Part shown: piece by piece, positions 18,385-26,338 of the stretch
Layout: each line of letters begins with the position of its first letter
How positions within the stretch are numbered: the first letter of the stretch is position 1
From: G963677445 sp963678275
GTDB lineage: Bacteria; Bacteroidota; Ignavibacteria; Ignavibacteriales; Melioribacteraceae
Direction of reading: 5' to 3'
Length of the DNA stretch: 64,000 bases
NCBI GenBank assembly: GCA_963678275.1
Contig: OY782765.1
Location: 186,001-250,000, forward strand
Notes under the pieces: generated by a model
What the model was told of the DNA's origin: nothing
Database searches by the model: none
Seen by the model: only the letters and a program-made list of their open reading frames with translations
Position numbers and translations under genes: made by a program

Positions 18385-19272
18385 ATGCTTAACCTTCAAA
18401 GGTTGATGATCGAAAGTTTTGTCGAGGAGTTAAAAAGAGCCTACTTCGAAACTTACAGTATTCTTGAACCCGAGATCGGAAACATTATAGCCTGGGTGGG
18501 AAGACTTTCTCTTGAGAATATCGCTAATACCAACGCGTTATATCATAATGTGGATCATACCATTATGGTTACTTCGGTGGGGCAGGCGATACTCAAAGGA
18601 AAACATATTCTCGAAGGAGGTGTAACTACAAGGGACTGGCTGCACTTTATTATTTCATTACTATGCCATGACATAGGTTTTGTAAAAGGGATTTGCAGCC
18701 AGGACAGCCAGACAGAGTTTGCCACCGGCCTGGATGACGAGATGGAGAATTTTCCCGCCGGAAAAACAGATGCCTTTCTGATGCCATTCCATGTAGATCG
18801 CAGCAAACTGTTTGTAAAGGAAAGATTCGGAGGCAAACAGATTGTTGATTTTAATACTGATGTAATTTCAAATTATATAGAGATGACCAGGTTTCCGATA
18901 CCAGATTCCGACTTTTATAAAGATACCTCAAGTTATGGGGGTTTGGTAAGAGCAGCCGATTTTATTGGTCAGCTTGGCGATCCAAATTATCTCAGGAAGA
19001 TACCGGCTCTTTATTATGAATTTGTTGAAACCGGTCAGAATGAAAAGATCGGCTATAAAAATCCTGGTGATATGTGCGCGAGCTACGCTAAATTTTACTG
19101 GAATGTTGTCAACCCATATATACAGCACGCTCTGAAGTATCTTAATGTTACCCAGGAAGGAAAACAATGGGTAGCAAATCTTCATTCCCATGTTTTTGAG
19201 GTTGAGCATGGAAGGTATGATCCTGAAGTCGTGCATGAACTCCATCAATGGAATTCAGCACGCCTTCAGTAA
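18385..19272 (+). CDS. HD/PDEase-family metal-dependent phosphohydrolase
   Basis: The 295-residue protein carries the metal-binding His and Asp pattern of the HD superfamily in the order found in phosphodiesterases: YHNVDHT (His54, His58), then LLCHDIGFVKG (His95-Asp96), with a later Asp in GGLVRAADFIGQ. Similar proteins are widespread and annotated as metal-dependent phosphohydrolases of unknown substrate. A strong GGGGGAG ribosome site lies just before the ATG, and a CRP-like palindrome lies upstream. It is a single gene converging on the sugar transporter with an eight-base gap. A cyclic nucleotide substrate is possible but unproven. Confidence 0.75.
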   Translation: MLNLQRLMIESFVEELKRAYFETYSILEPEIGNIIAWVGRLSLENIANTNALYHNVDHTIMVTSVGQAILKGKHILEGGVTTRDWLHFIISLLCHDIGFVKGICSQDSQTEFATGLDDEMENFPAGKTDAFLMPFHVDRSKLFVKERFGGKQIVDFNTDVISNYIEMTRFPIPDSDFYKDTSSYGGLVRAADFIGQLGDPNYLRKIPALYYEFVETGQNEKIGYKNPGDMCASYAKFYWNVVNPYIQHALKYLNVTQEGKQWVANLHSHVFEVEHGRYDPEVVHELHQWNSARLQ

Positions 19273-19280
19273 AAAGTGAT

Positions 19281-20780
19281 TTATTCCTGATCATCGACAA
19301 AACGCATCATCACTGCTGCCACTATCATTGAGAGGGCTCCAAGCAGCAGAGCGTAAATTGCTTCTCCGCCAAAAACGGTCCTGACAAAAAATCCGAGAAT
19401 CGCGGCCGCGGTTATTTGCGGAATAACAATGAAGAAGTTGAAAATTCCCATATAAACGCCAAGTTTATGCTGCGGAAGGGAACCTGTAAGAATCGCGTAG
19501 GGCATCGCAAGTATGGAAGCCCATGCCATGCCAATTCCGAGTTCCGATATTAACAGCAGCACAGGATCGGTTATCACATAAAAAGAGGCAAGTCCCGCGG
19601 CGCCAAAAAGCAGGCTGATCATATGCACTGTTTTCCGGCTTGTTTTTTTTGCTATCCACATTATCGCAAATGCCATTATCGCGGCAAAGCCATTATAAAC
19701 CGCCATAAGAATTCCCACCCAGTCAGCGCCTTCATTATATAAAGCCGAAGTAGTGTCGCTCGTTCCATAAATATGTAAGGTGACCGCCGAAGTAGTATAT
19801 ATCCACATAGCGAATAACGCGAACCATGAAAAGAACTGCACGAAAGCAAGCTGGGCCATTGTTTTCGGCATCTTATAAAGATCATTTATAACGGTAACAA
19901 CACCATTTTCTGTTTTCCCCGATTTTGTAAGGGACCCCACAAAAATCTGCAGTAAGCCGAATAGAAATATCCCGCCGAAAAACACACCAAGTCCGTAATC
20001 CATGTATATGAAAAAATAGAAAATCAGGAAGAGCAGGAGTCCCAGCGCGGACCATAATAATCCGTTGCGGAATAATTTTTCCTCCTTAACAGGTGTTTCA
20101 TCATATTTTGGAGCCTTTTCATCTTTTTCCGCCGCGTCGGCAAATTTTTCCATCTCTTCAGGTGAATACTCTTTCGATCTGAAAACAGTCCATAAAACTG
20201 CAAGCAGAAAAACCGCTCCACCGATATAAAAAGCAAATTTGACCGAAGGGGGGATTTGACCTTCCGGCGCTGTATTGCTAATTCCAAATACATTAGTCAT
20301 CACCCAGGGAAGGCCGGAAGCGACAACGGCGCCGGTCCCGATAAAAAAGCTTTGCATCGAGAATCCGATTGTTCTCTGCTCGGCAGGAAGCATATCTCCC
20401 ACAAAAGCTCTGAATGGTTCCATGGAAACATTGATCGAAGCGTCCATAATCCATAACATACCCGCCGCGATCCAGAGGAATGGAGAATTGGGCATGATCA
20501 ACAGTGAAACGGAGGCCAGAATTGCCCCGGTCAGGAAAAAGGGGCGTCTTCTTCCCAGACGGTTCCACGTATTATCACTCATATGACCTATTATCGGCTG
20601 AATGATAAGTCCTGTAACAGGGGCGGCAATCCACAAAATTGGTATCTCATCGATGCTCGCGCCGAGTGTTTCAAATATTCTGCTTACATTCGCGTTTTGT
20701 AACGCGAATCCGAACTGAATACCCAGAAATCCGAAACTCATGTTCCATATTTGCCAGAATGATAAAGCAGGTTTTTTCAT
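19281..20780 (-). CDS. GPH/SLC45-type sugar:cation symporter (MFS)
   Basis: The 499-residue protein has about twelve membrane helices. After helix 2 it carries IGHMSDNTWNRLGRRRPFF (residues about 63-82, abbreviated), the D-x(3-4)-R-x-G-RRRP loop typical of the SLC45/sucrose-transporter branch of the major facilitator superfamily. A charged cytoplasmic loop rich in Glu and Lys lies near residues 205-240. It probably imports a di- or oligosaccharide such as sucrose or maltose with a proton or sodium ion. The upstream side faces the 1.4 kb gene-free island, so it probably has its own promoter. Confidence 0.82.
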   Translation of the reverse strand: MKKPALSFWQIWNMSFGFLGIQFGFALQNANVSRIFETLGASIDEIPILWIAAPVTGLIIQPIIGHMSDNTWNRLGRRRPFFLTGAILASVSLLIMPNSPFLWIAAGMLWIMDASINVSMEPFRAFVGDMLPAEQRTIGFSMQSFFIGTGAVVASGLPWVMTNVFGISNTAPEGQIPPSVKFAFYIGGAVFLLAVLWTVFRSKEYSPEEMEKFADAAEKDEKAPKYDETPVKEEKLFRNGLLWSALGLLLFLIFYFFIYMDYGLGVFFGGIFLFGLLQIFVGSLTKSGKTENGVVTVINDLYKMPKTMAQLAFVQFFSWFALFAMWIYTTSAVTLHIYGTSDTTSALYNEGADWVGILMAVYNGFAAIMAFAIMWIAKKTSRKTVHMISLLFGAAGLASFYVITDPVLLLISELGIGMAWASILAMPYAILTGSLPQHKLGVYMGIFNFFIVIPQITAAAILGFFVRTVFGGEAIYALLLGALSMIVAAVMMRFVDDQE

Positions 20781-20853
20781 CTCTTACCCGGAATTTGTTA
20801 AAAATCAAATTTGAAAATAATAAACCTTAGGAAAACTTTCAGAAAAAATTTTT

Positions 20854-20882
20854 GACTCTATATGAAAACCAGATGGTAATGA
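20854..20882 (+). repeat. IS-like terminal repeat, copy A
   Basis: CTCTATATGAAAACCAG followed by ATGGTAATGA matches copy B at 21454 in about 24 of 27 positions and in the same direction. It lies about 75 bases upstream of the sugar transporter gene. Confidence 0.6.
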
Positions 20883-21005
20883 GAAAGTAATCGAAATTTT
20901 AATGGCTATATACCGGCACATTCATAAGCAGCGCTGCGCCTGTTGAAATATTACGTAACTGGCGGCACACTGAAATCTTCGCGCATTCTCTTTTATCAAT
21001 ATTTT

Positions 21006-21217
21006 GTCCCTAACGGGATATAAAATAAAATTTGCTGTAATAGATTGCCCTGTGAGGGGTAAAATACCGGTAGAAAAAAGAGGTTTTATATGAAATATAA
21101 CGGGTGATTTTTTTTCGGTCCTGACAATTAAACAAAACCCTGAAAGGGTAAAAGCAACAGGCCGGGGCAACGCCCCGGTTAAGAAAAATAAAGACATTAT
21201 CAGAGCCCTGAAAGGGC
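21006..21217. repeat. REP-like hairpin array, TGAAA-loop type
   Basis: Five short palindromes lie within about 210 bases: TCCC-TAAC-GGGA (21007-21018), CCC-TGTGA-GGG (near 21048), ACCC-TGAAA-GGGT (21137-21149), CCGGGGC-AAC-GCCCCGG (21162-21178) and GCCC-TGAAA-GGGC (21205-21217). Two share the TGAAA loop exactly while their outer base pair changes in a compensated way. Arrays of this kind are scattered between genes in many Bacteroidota-related genomes. Confidence 0.7.
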
Positions 21218-21453
21218 GAAAGCAGCTAATGCGTGAAAAGCTGGAGATCTAAAAGCGCCCGCATCAGTCGGGGTAAGAGGGACTTTAGGACTCACCCGCT
21301 TTTTTCAGGACCATAAGCGCTGTGGCAGTGAAGAGAAGGGGAAGCTGGTTTCCGGTAATCAAACATGACAGTATACGAATCTCTGATTCATATCTTTATT
21401 CGCTATTTTCCATATGCCTGGTCCTTATATTTTTAAGCGCTAAGTTATTACTT

Positions 21454-21480
21454 GGTTCTATATGAAAACCAGTGGGTAAT
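21454..21480 (+). repeat. IS-like terminal repeat, copy B
   Basis: The sequence GGTTCTATATGAAAACC, then AGTGGGTAAT, is the best-preserved copy. Its inverted partner is copy C at 21952, with matching GGTTCTAT, TGAAA and AGTGGGTAAT blocks. Confidence 0.65.
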
Positions 21481-21648
21481 GAAAAAACAGCCGACTATCA
21501 AATCGACGTAACTGAACAGATACACAAGTGCCAAAATATGGTTTGCCTGACAGCGCTTATGAATGATGTGCTATAAATATCATATTCTATTGACTTGAAT
21601 TTTGCCTGGGATATCTTAAAGGATTTGGTTATCTGGGGATGGTTTGTG

Positions 21649-21816
21649 AATCCTCTACAAGGATTTTGTCTTGCTTTATTAACAATATTCTACCCCATTG
21701 GGACGTTCCGCACTAATCATTGCCTCTACAAGGCAAATAAGATAAAAAAGAACCTTGTAGAGGTTCCATTATTGTAGCATATTATAGATAATTTGAAAAC
21801 ATCTCTGTAGGAGATG
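21649..21816. repeat. Hairpin array with conserved CTACA loop
   Basis: Four hairpins have different but perfectly paired stems around one loop word: AATCC-TCTACAA-GGATT (21649-21665), TTGCC-TCTACAA-GGCAA (21720-21736), GAACC-TTGTAGA-GGTTC (21750-21766, same loop on the other strand) and CATCTC-TGTAG-GAGATG (21800-21816, loop CTACA on the other strand). A fifth short one (CCC-ATT-GGG) lies near 21693. Stem changes are compensated on both sides. Confidence 0.75.
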
Positions 21817-21951
21817 CATAAAATGGCGCTTGAACTGCATCATTTTAAAAATAGTACAATGCCGATATATTAACAAAAAAAGAGCGGGAAGTATTTGAAA
21901 TAAAGAAAATTTTTTCAGTGATCGAATTGGTTTGTCACTGGCTCAAATTCA

Positions 21952-21978
21952 ATTACCCACTATATTTCACATAGAACC
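21952..21978 (-). repeat. IS-like terminal repeat, copy C (inverted)
   Basis: On the - strand it reads GGTTCTATGTGAAATATAG then TGGGTAAT. It is the inverted partner of copy B and lies seven bases from copy D. Confidence 0.6.
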
Positions 21979-21985
21979 TATTACT

Positions 21986-22011
21986 TTACCCACTGTACTT
22001 CGTTTGGGACC
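21986..22011 (-). repeat. IS-like terminal repeat, copy D (diverged)
   Basis: On the - strand it reads GGTCCCAAACGAAGTACAG then TGGGTAA. It keeps the GGT start, the GAA core and the AGTGGGTAA block but differs in between, so it may be the end of a related element lying next to copy C. Confidence 0.4.
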
Positions 22012-22151
22012 AAATTTTTAAAGCAAATAGAAAGAACTTTGAAACATGGTTATAGGTTATTGATAAAAAGTGATGATGAAAAATGTTAGTTCAGGAAAAT
22101 TATTCCTTTTTTTTTTATTTTGTATTCACTTTATAAAATTTATGAGTTCAG

Positions 22152-23198
22152 ATGAATACTTCAGATAATAAGACTTCGGACAGGAAAACAAGTCATATCG
22201 ACTTATGCCTGAATGAAGATGTAGCTTTTCATAAAAAGAGCTCCGGCTTTGAACTTTATGAATTTGAGCACTACGCGATAACTGAACTCAGATTAGATGA
22301 AATCGAACTGAAAACGAGGTTTCTTGGCAAAAAAATAGCATATCCCTTTATGATTTCCTCCATGACCGGGGGAGCGGCGAAAGCAGGAAAAATTAATATT
22401 GAACTTGCCAGGGCCGCCGGAGAATTAAATATCCCCATCGGAGCTGGCAGCCAGCGGCAGGCGCTTGAATCAACGGCGTTTCATGAGACATACAGGGTAC
22501 TGAGAAAATACGCTCCCAAAGTTCCGATTCTCGGCAATCTCGGAGCCGCTGAAATAGTTTCTTCAAAAAATGTTGTTGATGATATTAAACTTCTAACTGA
22601 CCTGGTTGAAGCTGATGGTATGATAATACATGTTAATCCTCTGCAGGAGCTTCTTCAGAAGGAAGGCACTCCTGACTTTAAAGGATTACTTAAAGCGATA
22701 GGAAAAATAACCTCATCCACTTCTATTCCTCTGATCATTAAAGAGGTTGGCAGCGGCATCAACAGAAGGGCAGCGCGTGAATTGCTCAATGCCGGAGTAA
22801 GGGGAATTGATGTTGCCGGAGCCGGGGGGACAAGCTGGGCCGCTGTTGAATTAAAAAGGAGCGGAATCGAAAATCCCTATTTCAGAGAATGGGGCTTGCC
22901 AACGACCTATTGCTTAAAGGAGATAAAAAAGCTTAAGAAATCGCAGCACTTTTATCTGATCGCATCCGGAGGAGTAAGTTCGGGAGTTGAGATCGCCAAA
23001 TCAATAGCTCTCGGGGCCGATCTGGCCGCTTCAGCCAGGCCTCTGCTTGAAAAAGTTGTAACCGAAGGGGCGGATGGTGTGATTAAATTATTGAAGGGAT
23101 GGTTTGATGAGTTAAAAAATGTGATGTACCTGACAAACTGTTCTGATATTAAAAACTTAGGAAAGACAAAAATTAAACGGATAGAGGAACTATATTGA
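22152..23198 (+). CDS. fni: Type 2 isopentenyl-diphosphate delta-isomerase
   Basis: The 348-residue FMN-dependent enzyme interconverts IPP and DMAPP. Family marks are HIDLCLNEDVAF near the N-terminus, PFMISSMTGG and IPIGAGSQRQAL for FMN and substrate binding, HVNPLQELLQKEGTPDF with the catalytic Gln region, VGSGI, and VAGAGGTSWAAVE. The length is normal. Its stop overlaps the TTG start of the polyprenyl synthase, so isomerisation and chain elongation are coupled. It starts a four-gene operon that also carries HPr and enzyme I. Confidence 0.93.
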   Translation: MNTSDNKTSDRKTSHIDLCLNEDVAFHKKSSGFELYEFEHYAITELRLDEIELKTRFLGKKIAYPFMISSMTGGAAKAGKINIELARAAGELNIPIGAGSQRQALESTAFHETYRVLRKYAPKVPILGNLGAAEIVSSKNVVDDIKLLTDLVEADGMIIHVNPLQELLQKEGTPDFKGLLKAIGKITSSTSIPLIIKEVGSGINRRAARELLNAGVRGIDVAGAGGTSWAAVELKRSGIENPYFREWGLPTTYCLKEIKKLKKSQHFYLIASGGVSSGVEIAKSIALGADLAASARPLLEKVVTEGADGVIKLLKGWFDELKNVMYLTNCSDIKNLGKTKIKRIEELY

Positions 23199-24193
23199 AA
23201 GAATATTTAAGCGATAAAGAATGTAACCGGATATTTACCGACCAGGTTGGAAAGATAGAAAAGTTATTCAGTGATATGTTTGCCGGCAGACATCCTGTTT
23301 CACTCTATGAGCCATGCCAGTATATTATGCAGAGCGGCGGAAAACGATTGCGCCCCTTCCTGGTAATGTTATCGGCAAAAGCTGTCGGAAGTGATTATAA
23401 CTCAGTCTTAAATGCGGCAGCGGCAGTGGAAATTCTCCATAATTTTACACTTGTCCATGATGATATTATGGATAATGCCGATAAAAGAAGGGGAAGGGAA
23501 ACAATTCATAAAAAATATGATTTAAGCACCGCGATACTGGTAGGTGACAATCTCACAGCTATAGCTTATCAGTATTTGCTCAGGGACTGCCCGGATAATT
23601 CCAAGGCTGTGATTGACAGTTTTACCCGTGGAATCGTAGAGGTTTGTGAAGGTCAGAGCCTTGATAAAGAATTTGAGATAAAACCCTCGGTTACCATTAA
23701 TGAATATAAGGAGATGATCGGTAAAAAAACAGCGGCCTTGGCCCGTGTATGCTGTTCGATCGGAGCAAGACTGGGAGGGGGAACCGAGGAGGAAATAACT
23801 CTGCTTGAAAATTACGGTGAAAACTTGGGCATGGCATTTCAGATTCAGGATGATCTTCTTGATATTTTTGCCAAAGAGGAAGAATTTGGCAAGTCGGTCG
23901 GGATTGATCTGGCTGAGGGTAAAAAAACATATCTTTTCCTTAGCGCCCTCGCGAGGGCAGAGGGAGAAGACCTCGCTTTGCTAAAAAATGTAATAAAAAA
24001 TAAGGGAGCCGCGTCAGAAGAAATACCGGTGATCAGGGATATGTATGATCGCCTGAATGTAATTGCCGACGCGGCTGATGAGATAAATAAATATACAAAC
24101 GCGGCAATCGGAGCTGCCGAAGCTGTTAAAAACAAAGAGGCCGGAGCTCTTTTAGTGTGGCTGGCCAAAAAATTAATTAATCGGAACAAATGA
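23195..24193 (+). CDS. Polyprenyl diphosphate synthase, probably short-chain (FPP/GGPP)
   Basis: The 332-residue trans-prenyltransferase has both aspartate motifs: DDIMD (Asp89-Asp93) followed by RRG, and QDDLLD in the second half. The first motif has no two-residue insertion, and Phe84 lies five residues before it. In archaeal-type GGPP synthases a Phe at this place limits chain length, so a C15-C20 product is more likely than C40; this is inference. The GGKRLRP loop is present at about residues 49-55. The start is TTG inside the fni stop (ATTGA), and the stop overlaps the HPr ATG. Confidence 0.88.
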   Translation: MKEYLSDKECNRIFTDQVGKIEKLFSDMFAGRHPVSLYEPCQYIMQSGGKRLRPFLVMLSAKAVGSDYNSVLNAAAAVEILHNFTLVHDDIMDNADKRRGRETIHKKYDLSTAILVGDNLTAIAYQYLLRDCPDNSKAVIDSFTRGIVEVCEGQSLDKEFEIKPSVTINEYKEMIGKKTAALARVCCSIGARLGGGTEEEITLLENYGENLGMAFQIQDDLLDIFAKEEEFGKSVGIDLAEGKKTYLFLSALARAEGEDLALLKNVIKNKGAASEEIPVIRDMYDRLNVIADAADEINKYTNAAIGAAEAVKNKEAGALLVWLAKKLINRNK

Positions 24194-24456
24194 TAAAAAA
24201 AACAGTTAAAATTATAAATGACGCGGGACTGCATACCCGCCCCGCCGCGACAATTGTGAAGCTGGCCGCGAAATTTGATTCAGAATTTTTTATTATCAAA
24301 GATGGATTTAATATCAATGGTAAAAGCATTATAGGGGTAATGACCCTCGCGGCTGAAAAAGGCTCTGAATTGACACTTCAATTTGAAGGAAGCGATGAAG
24401 AGGAAGCATCCAAAGATATAATAGATTATTTTAACAGGGGATTTGACGAGCTTTGA
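24190..24456 (+). CDS. ptsH: Phosphocarrier protein HPr
   Basis: This 88-residue HPr carries the PEP-dependent phosphorylation site His15 in AGLHTRPA and a serine at position 46 in NGKSIIGVMTL. That is the site used by HPr kinase in other bacteria. It accepts phosphate from enzyme I, encoded next with a TTG start overlapping the HPr stop. No sugar-specific EII genes are in the window, so the pathway target is unknown. ATGA overlap ties it to the prenyl synthase gene. Confidence 0.93.
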   Translation: MIKKTVKIINDAGLHTRPAATIVKLAAKFDSEFFIIKDGFNINGKSIIGVMTLAAEKGSELTLQFEGSDEEEASKDIIDYFNRGFDEL

Positions 24457-26219
24457 AGGAAGATAACATACTTAAAGGTATTGCTGCCGCCCCCGGTATA
24501 ACAATAGCTAAAGCGTATCTCTATACGAAACAGACAGAAGTAATAAGCAGCGCTGAGGTTGAAAATACCGAGGAGGCTGTCGAGCTGCTGAATGAGGCGC
24601 TTAGCCAGTCGAGAAAAGAGCTTCAAAAGGTTTTCAGCCTGGCTGTTGACAAGCTGGGAGTTAAAAGAGCCGCGATATTTGAAGCGCAGATAATGATTCT
24701 CGATGATCCGGTTCTCATCGATACAATTATTAAACGTATACAGAAGGAGAAAAAAACTCCGGAATATATTGTAGATGATGAAATTTCAAAATATCAGAAA
24801 CTGATGGAAGCTTCGGATGAAGCATATATGAAGGAGCGTTCTCATGACATTGAGGATATCAAAAACCGGATAATAAAAAGCATCAAAAAGAAAAAATGGA
24901 AATCGAGGATTACAGAAGATGTTATTGTGGTTTCTCCTTATCTTACTCCGGCTGATACAATTTTGTTCTCCCGAATTAATATCAGGGGTTTCATAACTGA
25001 TTTCGGCGGACTTACCTCACATACAGCGATTGTTGCCCGATCACTTCATATTCCGGCCGTGGTAGGGGTGCATGACGCCACAAGCCGGATTAAGGATGGA
25101 GATCATCTTATTGTTGATGGTTATCATGGCACCGCCATTCTGAATCCCACTGAAAAACAGCTCGAATATTACCGGAATAAAATTGAGCAGATAAAACTTT
25201 ATGATGAAGAACTGGCCCAGCTAAAGGAACTTCCGGCTGAAACTCTTGATGGTAAAAAAATTCATCTCTCAGCAAATCTTGACCTGAACGAAGAGATTGG
25301 ATTTGTTATTCAGAACGGGGCTGAAGGAATCGGACTCGTAAGGACCGAGCAGATACTGCAGGAATTCGAAGCCTTTCCTGATGAAGAGACTCAATACAAA
25401 ATCTATAGTGATCTGGCCGAGAAACTATATCCCAAGGTAATTACTATCAGGGCGCTTGATTTGGGAGGGGATAAAGTTCTTCCCTTTGATGTTAAAGAGC
25501 CGAATCCGTTTTTGGGATGGAGAGGGATAAGGTTTCTGCTTGATAACAGAGAATTATTCAAAACCCAGACGAATGCTATTCTGCGCTCAGGCAGGCATAA
25601 AAATGTTAAATATATGATCCCCATGGTTTCATCTGTTAAGGAGATCAGGCAGTTTATGCAGCTTATTGAAGAATGTAAAGAGGAATTGGATAACCGGGGT
25701 ATTGAATATGATAAAAATATGAAAATCGGCATTATGGTTGAAGTTCCCTCCGCAGCGGTTATGGCTGAGCTATTTGCCAGAGAGGTCGATTTTTTCAGCA
25801 TTGGCACAAATGATCTGATACAGTATCTTCTCGCTGTTGACCGGGGAAATGAAATTGTTTCCGACCAGTACCAGGAATTTCATCCGGCTGTAATAAGAAC
25901 TCTTGCCTATATTGTGAGAGCGGGAAAAATAAGTGATGATTTTGAAATAAGTATATGTGGCGAAATGGCGGCCGATCCGGTCGCGGTTCCTCTTTTAATC
26001 GGTCTCGGACTCGATTCAATAAGCGCCTCAGCTTCCGTGATACCCACAATTAAAAAAATTATCAGGAGTATGAATTATTCGGAAGTTAAGGAAATCGCGG
26101 AGGAATGTCTTCACTATACAACGGAAAATGAGATTAATGAAAAAATGATGAGCTTTTACAAGGAAAAACTCTCACCTGAAATTTTTGATGATCTTATAGG
26201 AAATTATCCCCAGGAATAA
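24453..26219 (+). CDS. ptsI: PTS enzyme I (phosphoenolpyruvate-protein phosphotransferase)
   Basis: The 588-residue enzyme I takes phosphate from PEP and passes it to HPr. The phosphorylated His190 is in GGLTSHTAIVARS. The PEP-binding barrel shows GAEGIGLVRTE, RALDLGGDK, MIPMVSS, GIMVEVPSA, FSIGTNDL and SICGEMA with the catalytic Cys. The N-terminal HPr-binding helices are present and length is normal. The TTG start overlaps the HPr stop. A 110-base gap without obvious terminator follows. Confidence 0.93.
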   Translation: MKEDNILKGIAAAPGITIAKAYLYTKQTEVISSAEVENTEEAVELLNEALSQSRKELQKVFSLAVDKLGVKRAAIFEAQIMILDDPVLIDTIIKRIQKEKKTPEYIVDDEISKYQKLMEASDEAYMKERSHDIEDIKNRIIKSIKKKKWKSRITEDVIVVSPYLTPADTILFSRINIRGFITDFGGLTSHTAIVARSLHIPAVVGVHDATSRIKDGDHLIVDGYHGTAILNPTEKQLEYYRNKIEQIKLYDEELAQLKELPAETLDGKKIHLSANLDLNEEIGFVIQNGAEGIGLVRTEQILQEFEAFPDEETQYKIYSDLAEKLYPKVITIRALDLGGDKVLPFDVKEPNPFLGWRGIRFLLDNRELFKTQTNAILRSGRHKNVKYMIPMVSSVKEIRQFMQLIEECKEELDNRGIEYDKNMKIGIMVEVPSAAVMAELFAREVDFFSIGTNDLIQYLLAVDRGNEIVSDQYQEFHPAVIRTLAYIVRAGKISDDFEISICGEMAADPVAVPLLIGLGLDSISASASVIPTIKKIIRSMNYSEVKEIAEECLHYTTENEINEKMMSFYKEKLSPEIFDDLIGNYPQE

Positions 26220-26338
26220 TTTTATAGATAAATTTTTCCGTTATCATTTTTTACATTGTTACTCATTCAGTTATTTTACATATTAGCCTGTCGGTGATTT
26301 GAAATTCTTTTGTGATTAAATCCTGAAAGTTGGTAATA

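Larger units (their letters stand above)
21454..21978. mobile_element. Possible non-autonomous insertion element bounded by inverted repeats
   Basis: Copies B and C form an inverted pair of about 27 bases with roughly 20 identities, enclosing about 470 bases with no transposase. The inside holds the TCTACAA-loop hairpins. This could be a MITE-like element or a decayed insertion sequence. The wording of the ends recalls ISL3-type elements, but I am not sure. No clear flanking target duplication is visible. A larger candidate, bounded by copies A and C or D (about 1.1 kb), is also possible. Confidence 0.4.
20781..22151. other. Gene-free island of 1.37 kb with hairpin arrays and IS-like ends
   Basis: No open frame here has protein-like composition or a recognisable domain. 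Frames at 20922 (- strand) and 21595 (+ strand) run across the repeats and look accidental. The stretch contains two sets of short hairpins (21006-21217 and 21649-21816) and four related copies of an approximately 27-base terminus (listed separately). It separates the divergently transcribed sugar transporter and fni, so promoters for both must lie at its two ends. It looks like a landing site for repetitive elements. Confidence 0.8.

Noticed and set aside
20256..20586. Frames opposite the sugar transporter
   Set aside because: They are antisense to a well-supported membrane protein gene and have no recognisable features.
20922..21197. 91-residue - strand frame in the gene-free island
   Set aside because: It crosses the TGAAA-type hairpins and has no domain or ribosome site.
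21595..21777. 60-residue frame inside the IS-like element as transposase remnant
   Set aside because: Its translation runs through the TCTACAA hairpins and shows no transposase motif.
21649..21816. CRISPR array
   Set aside because: The repeated unit is a 5-7 base loop with changing stems at uneven spacing, not a constant 24-40 base repeat.
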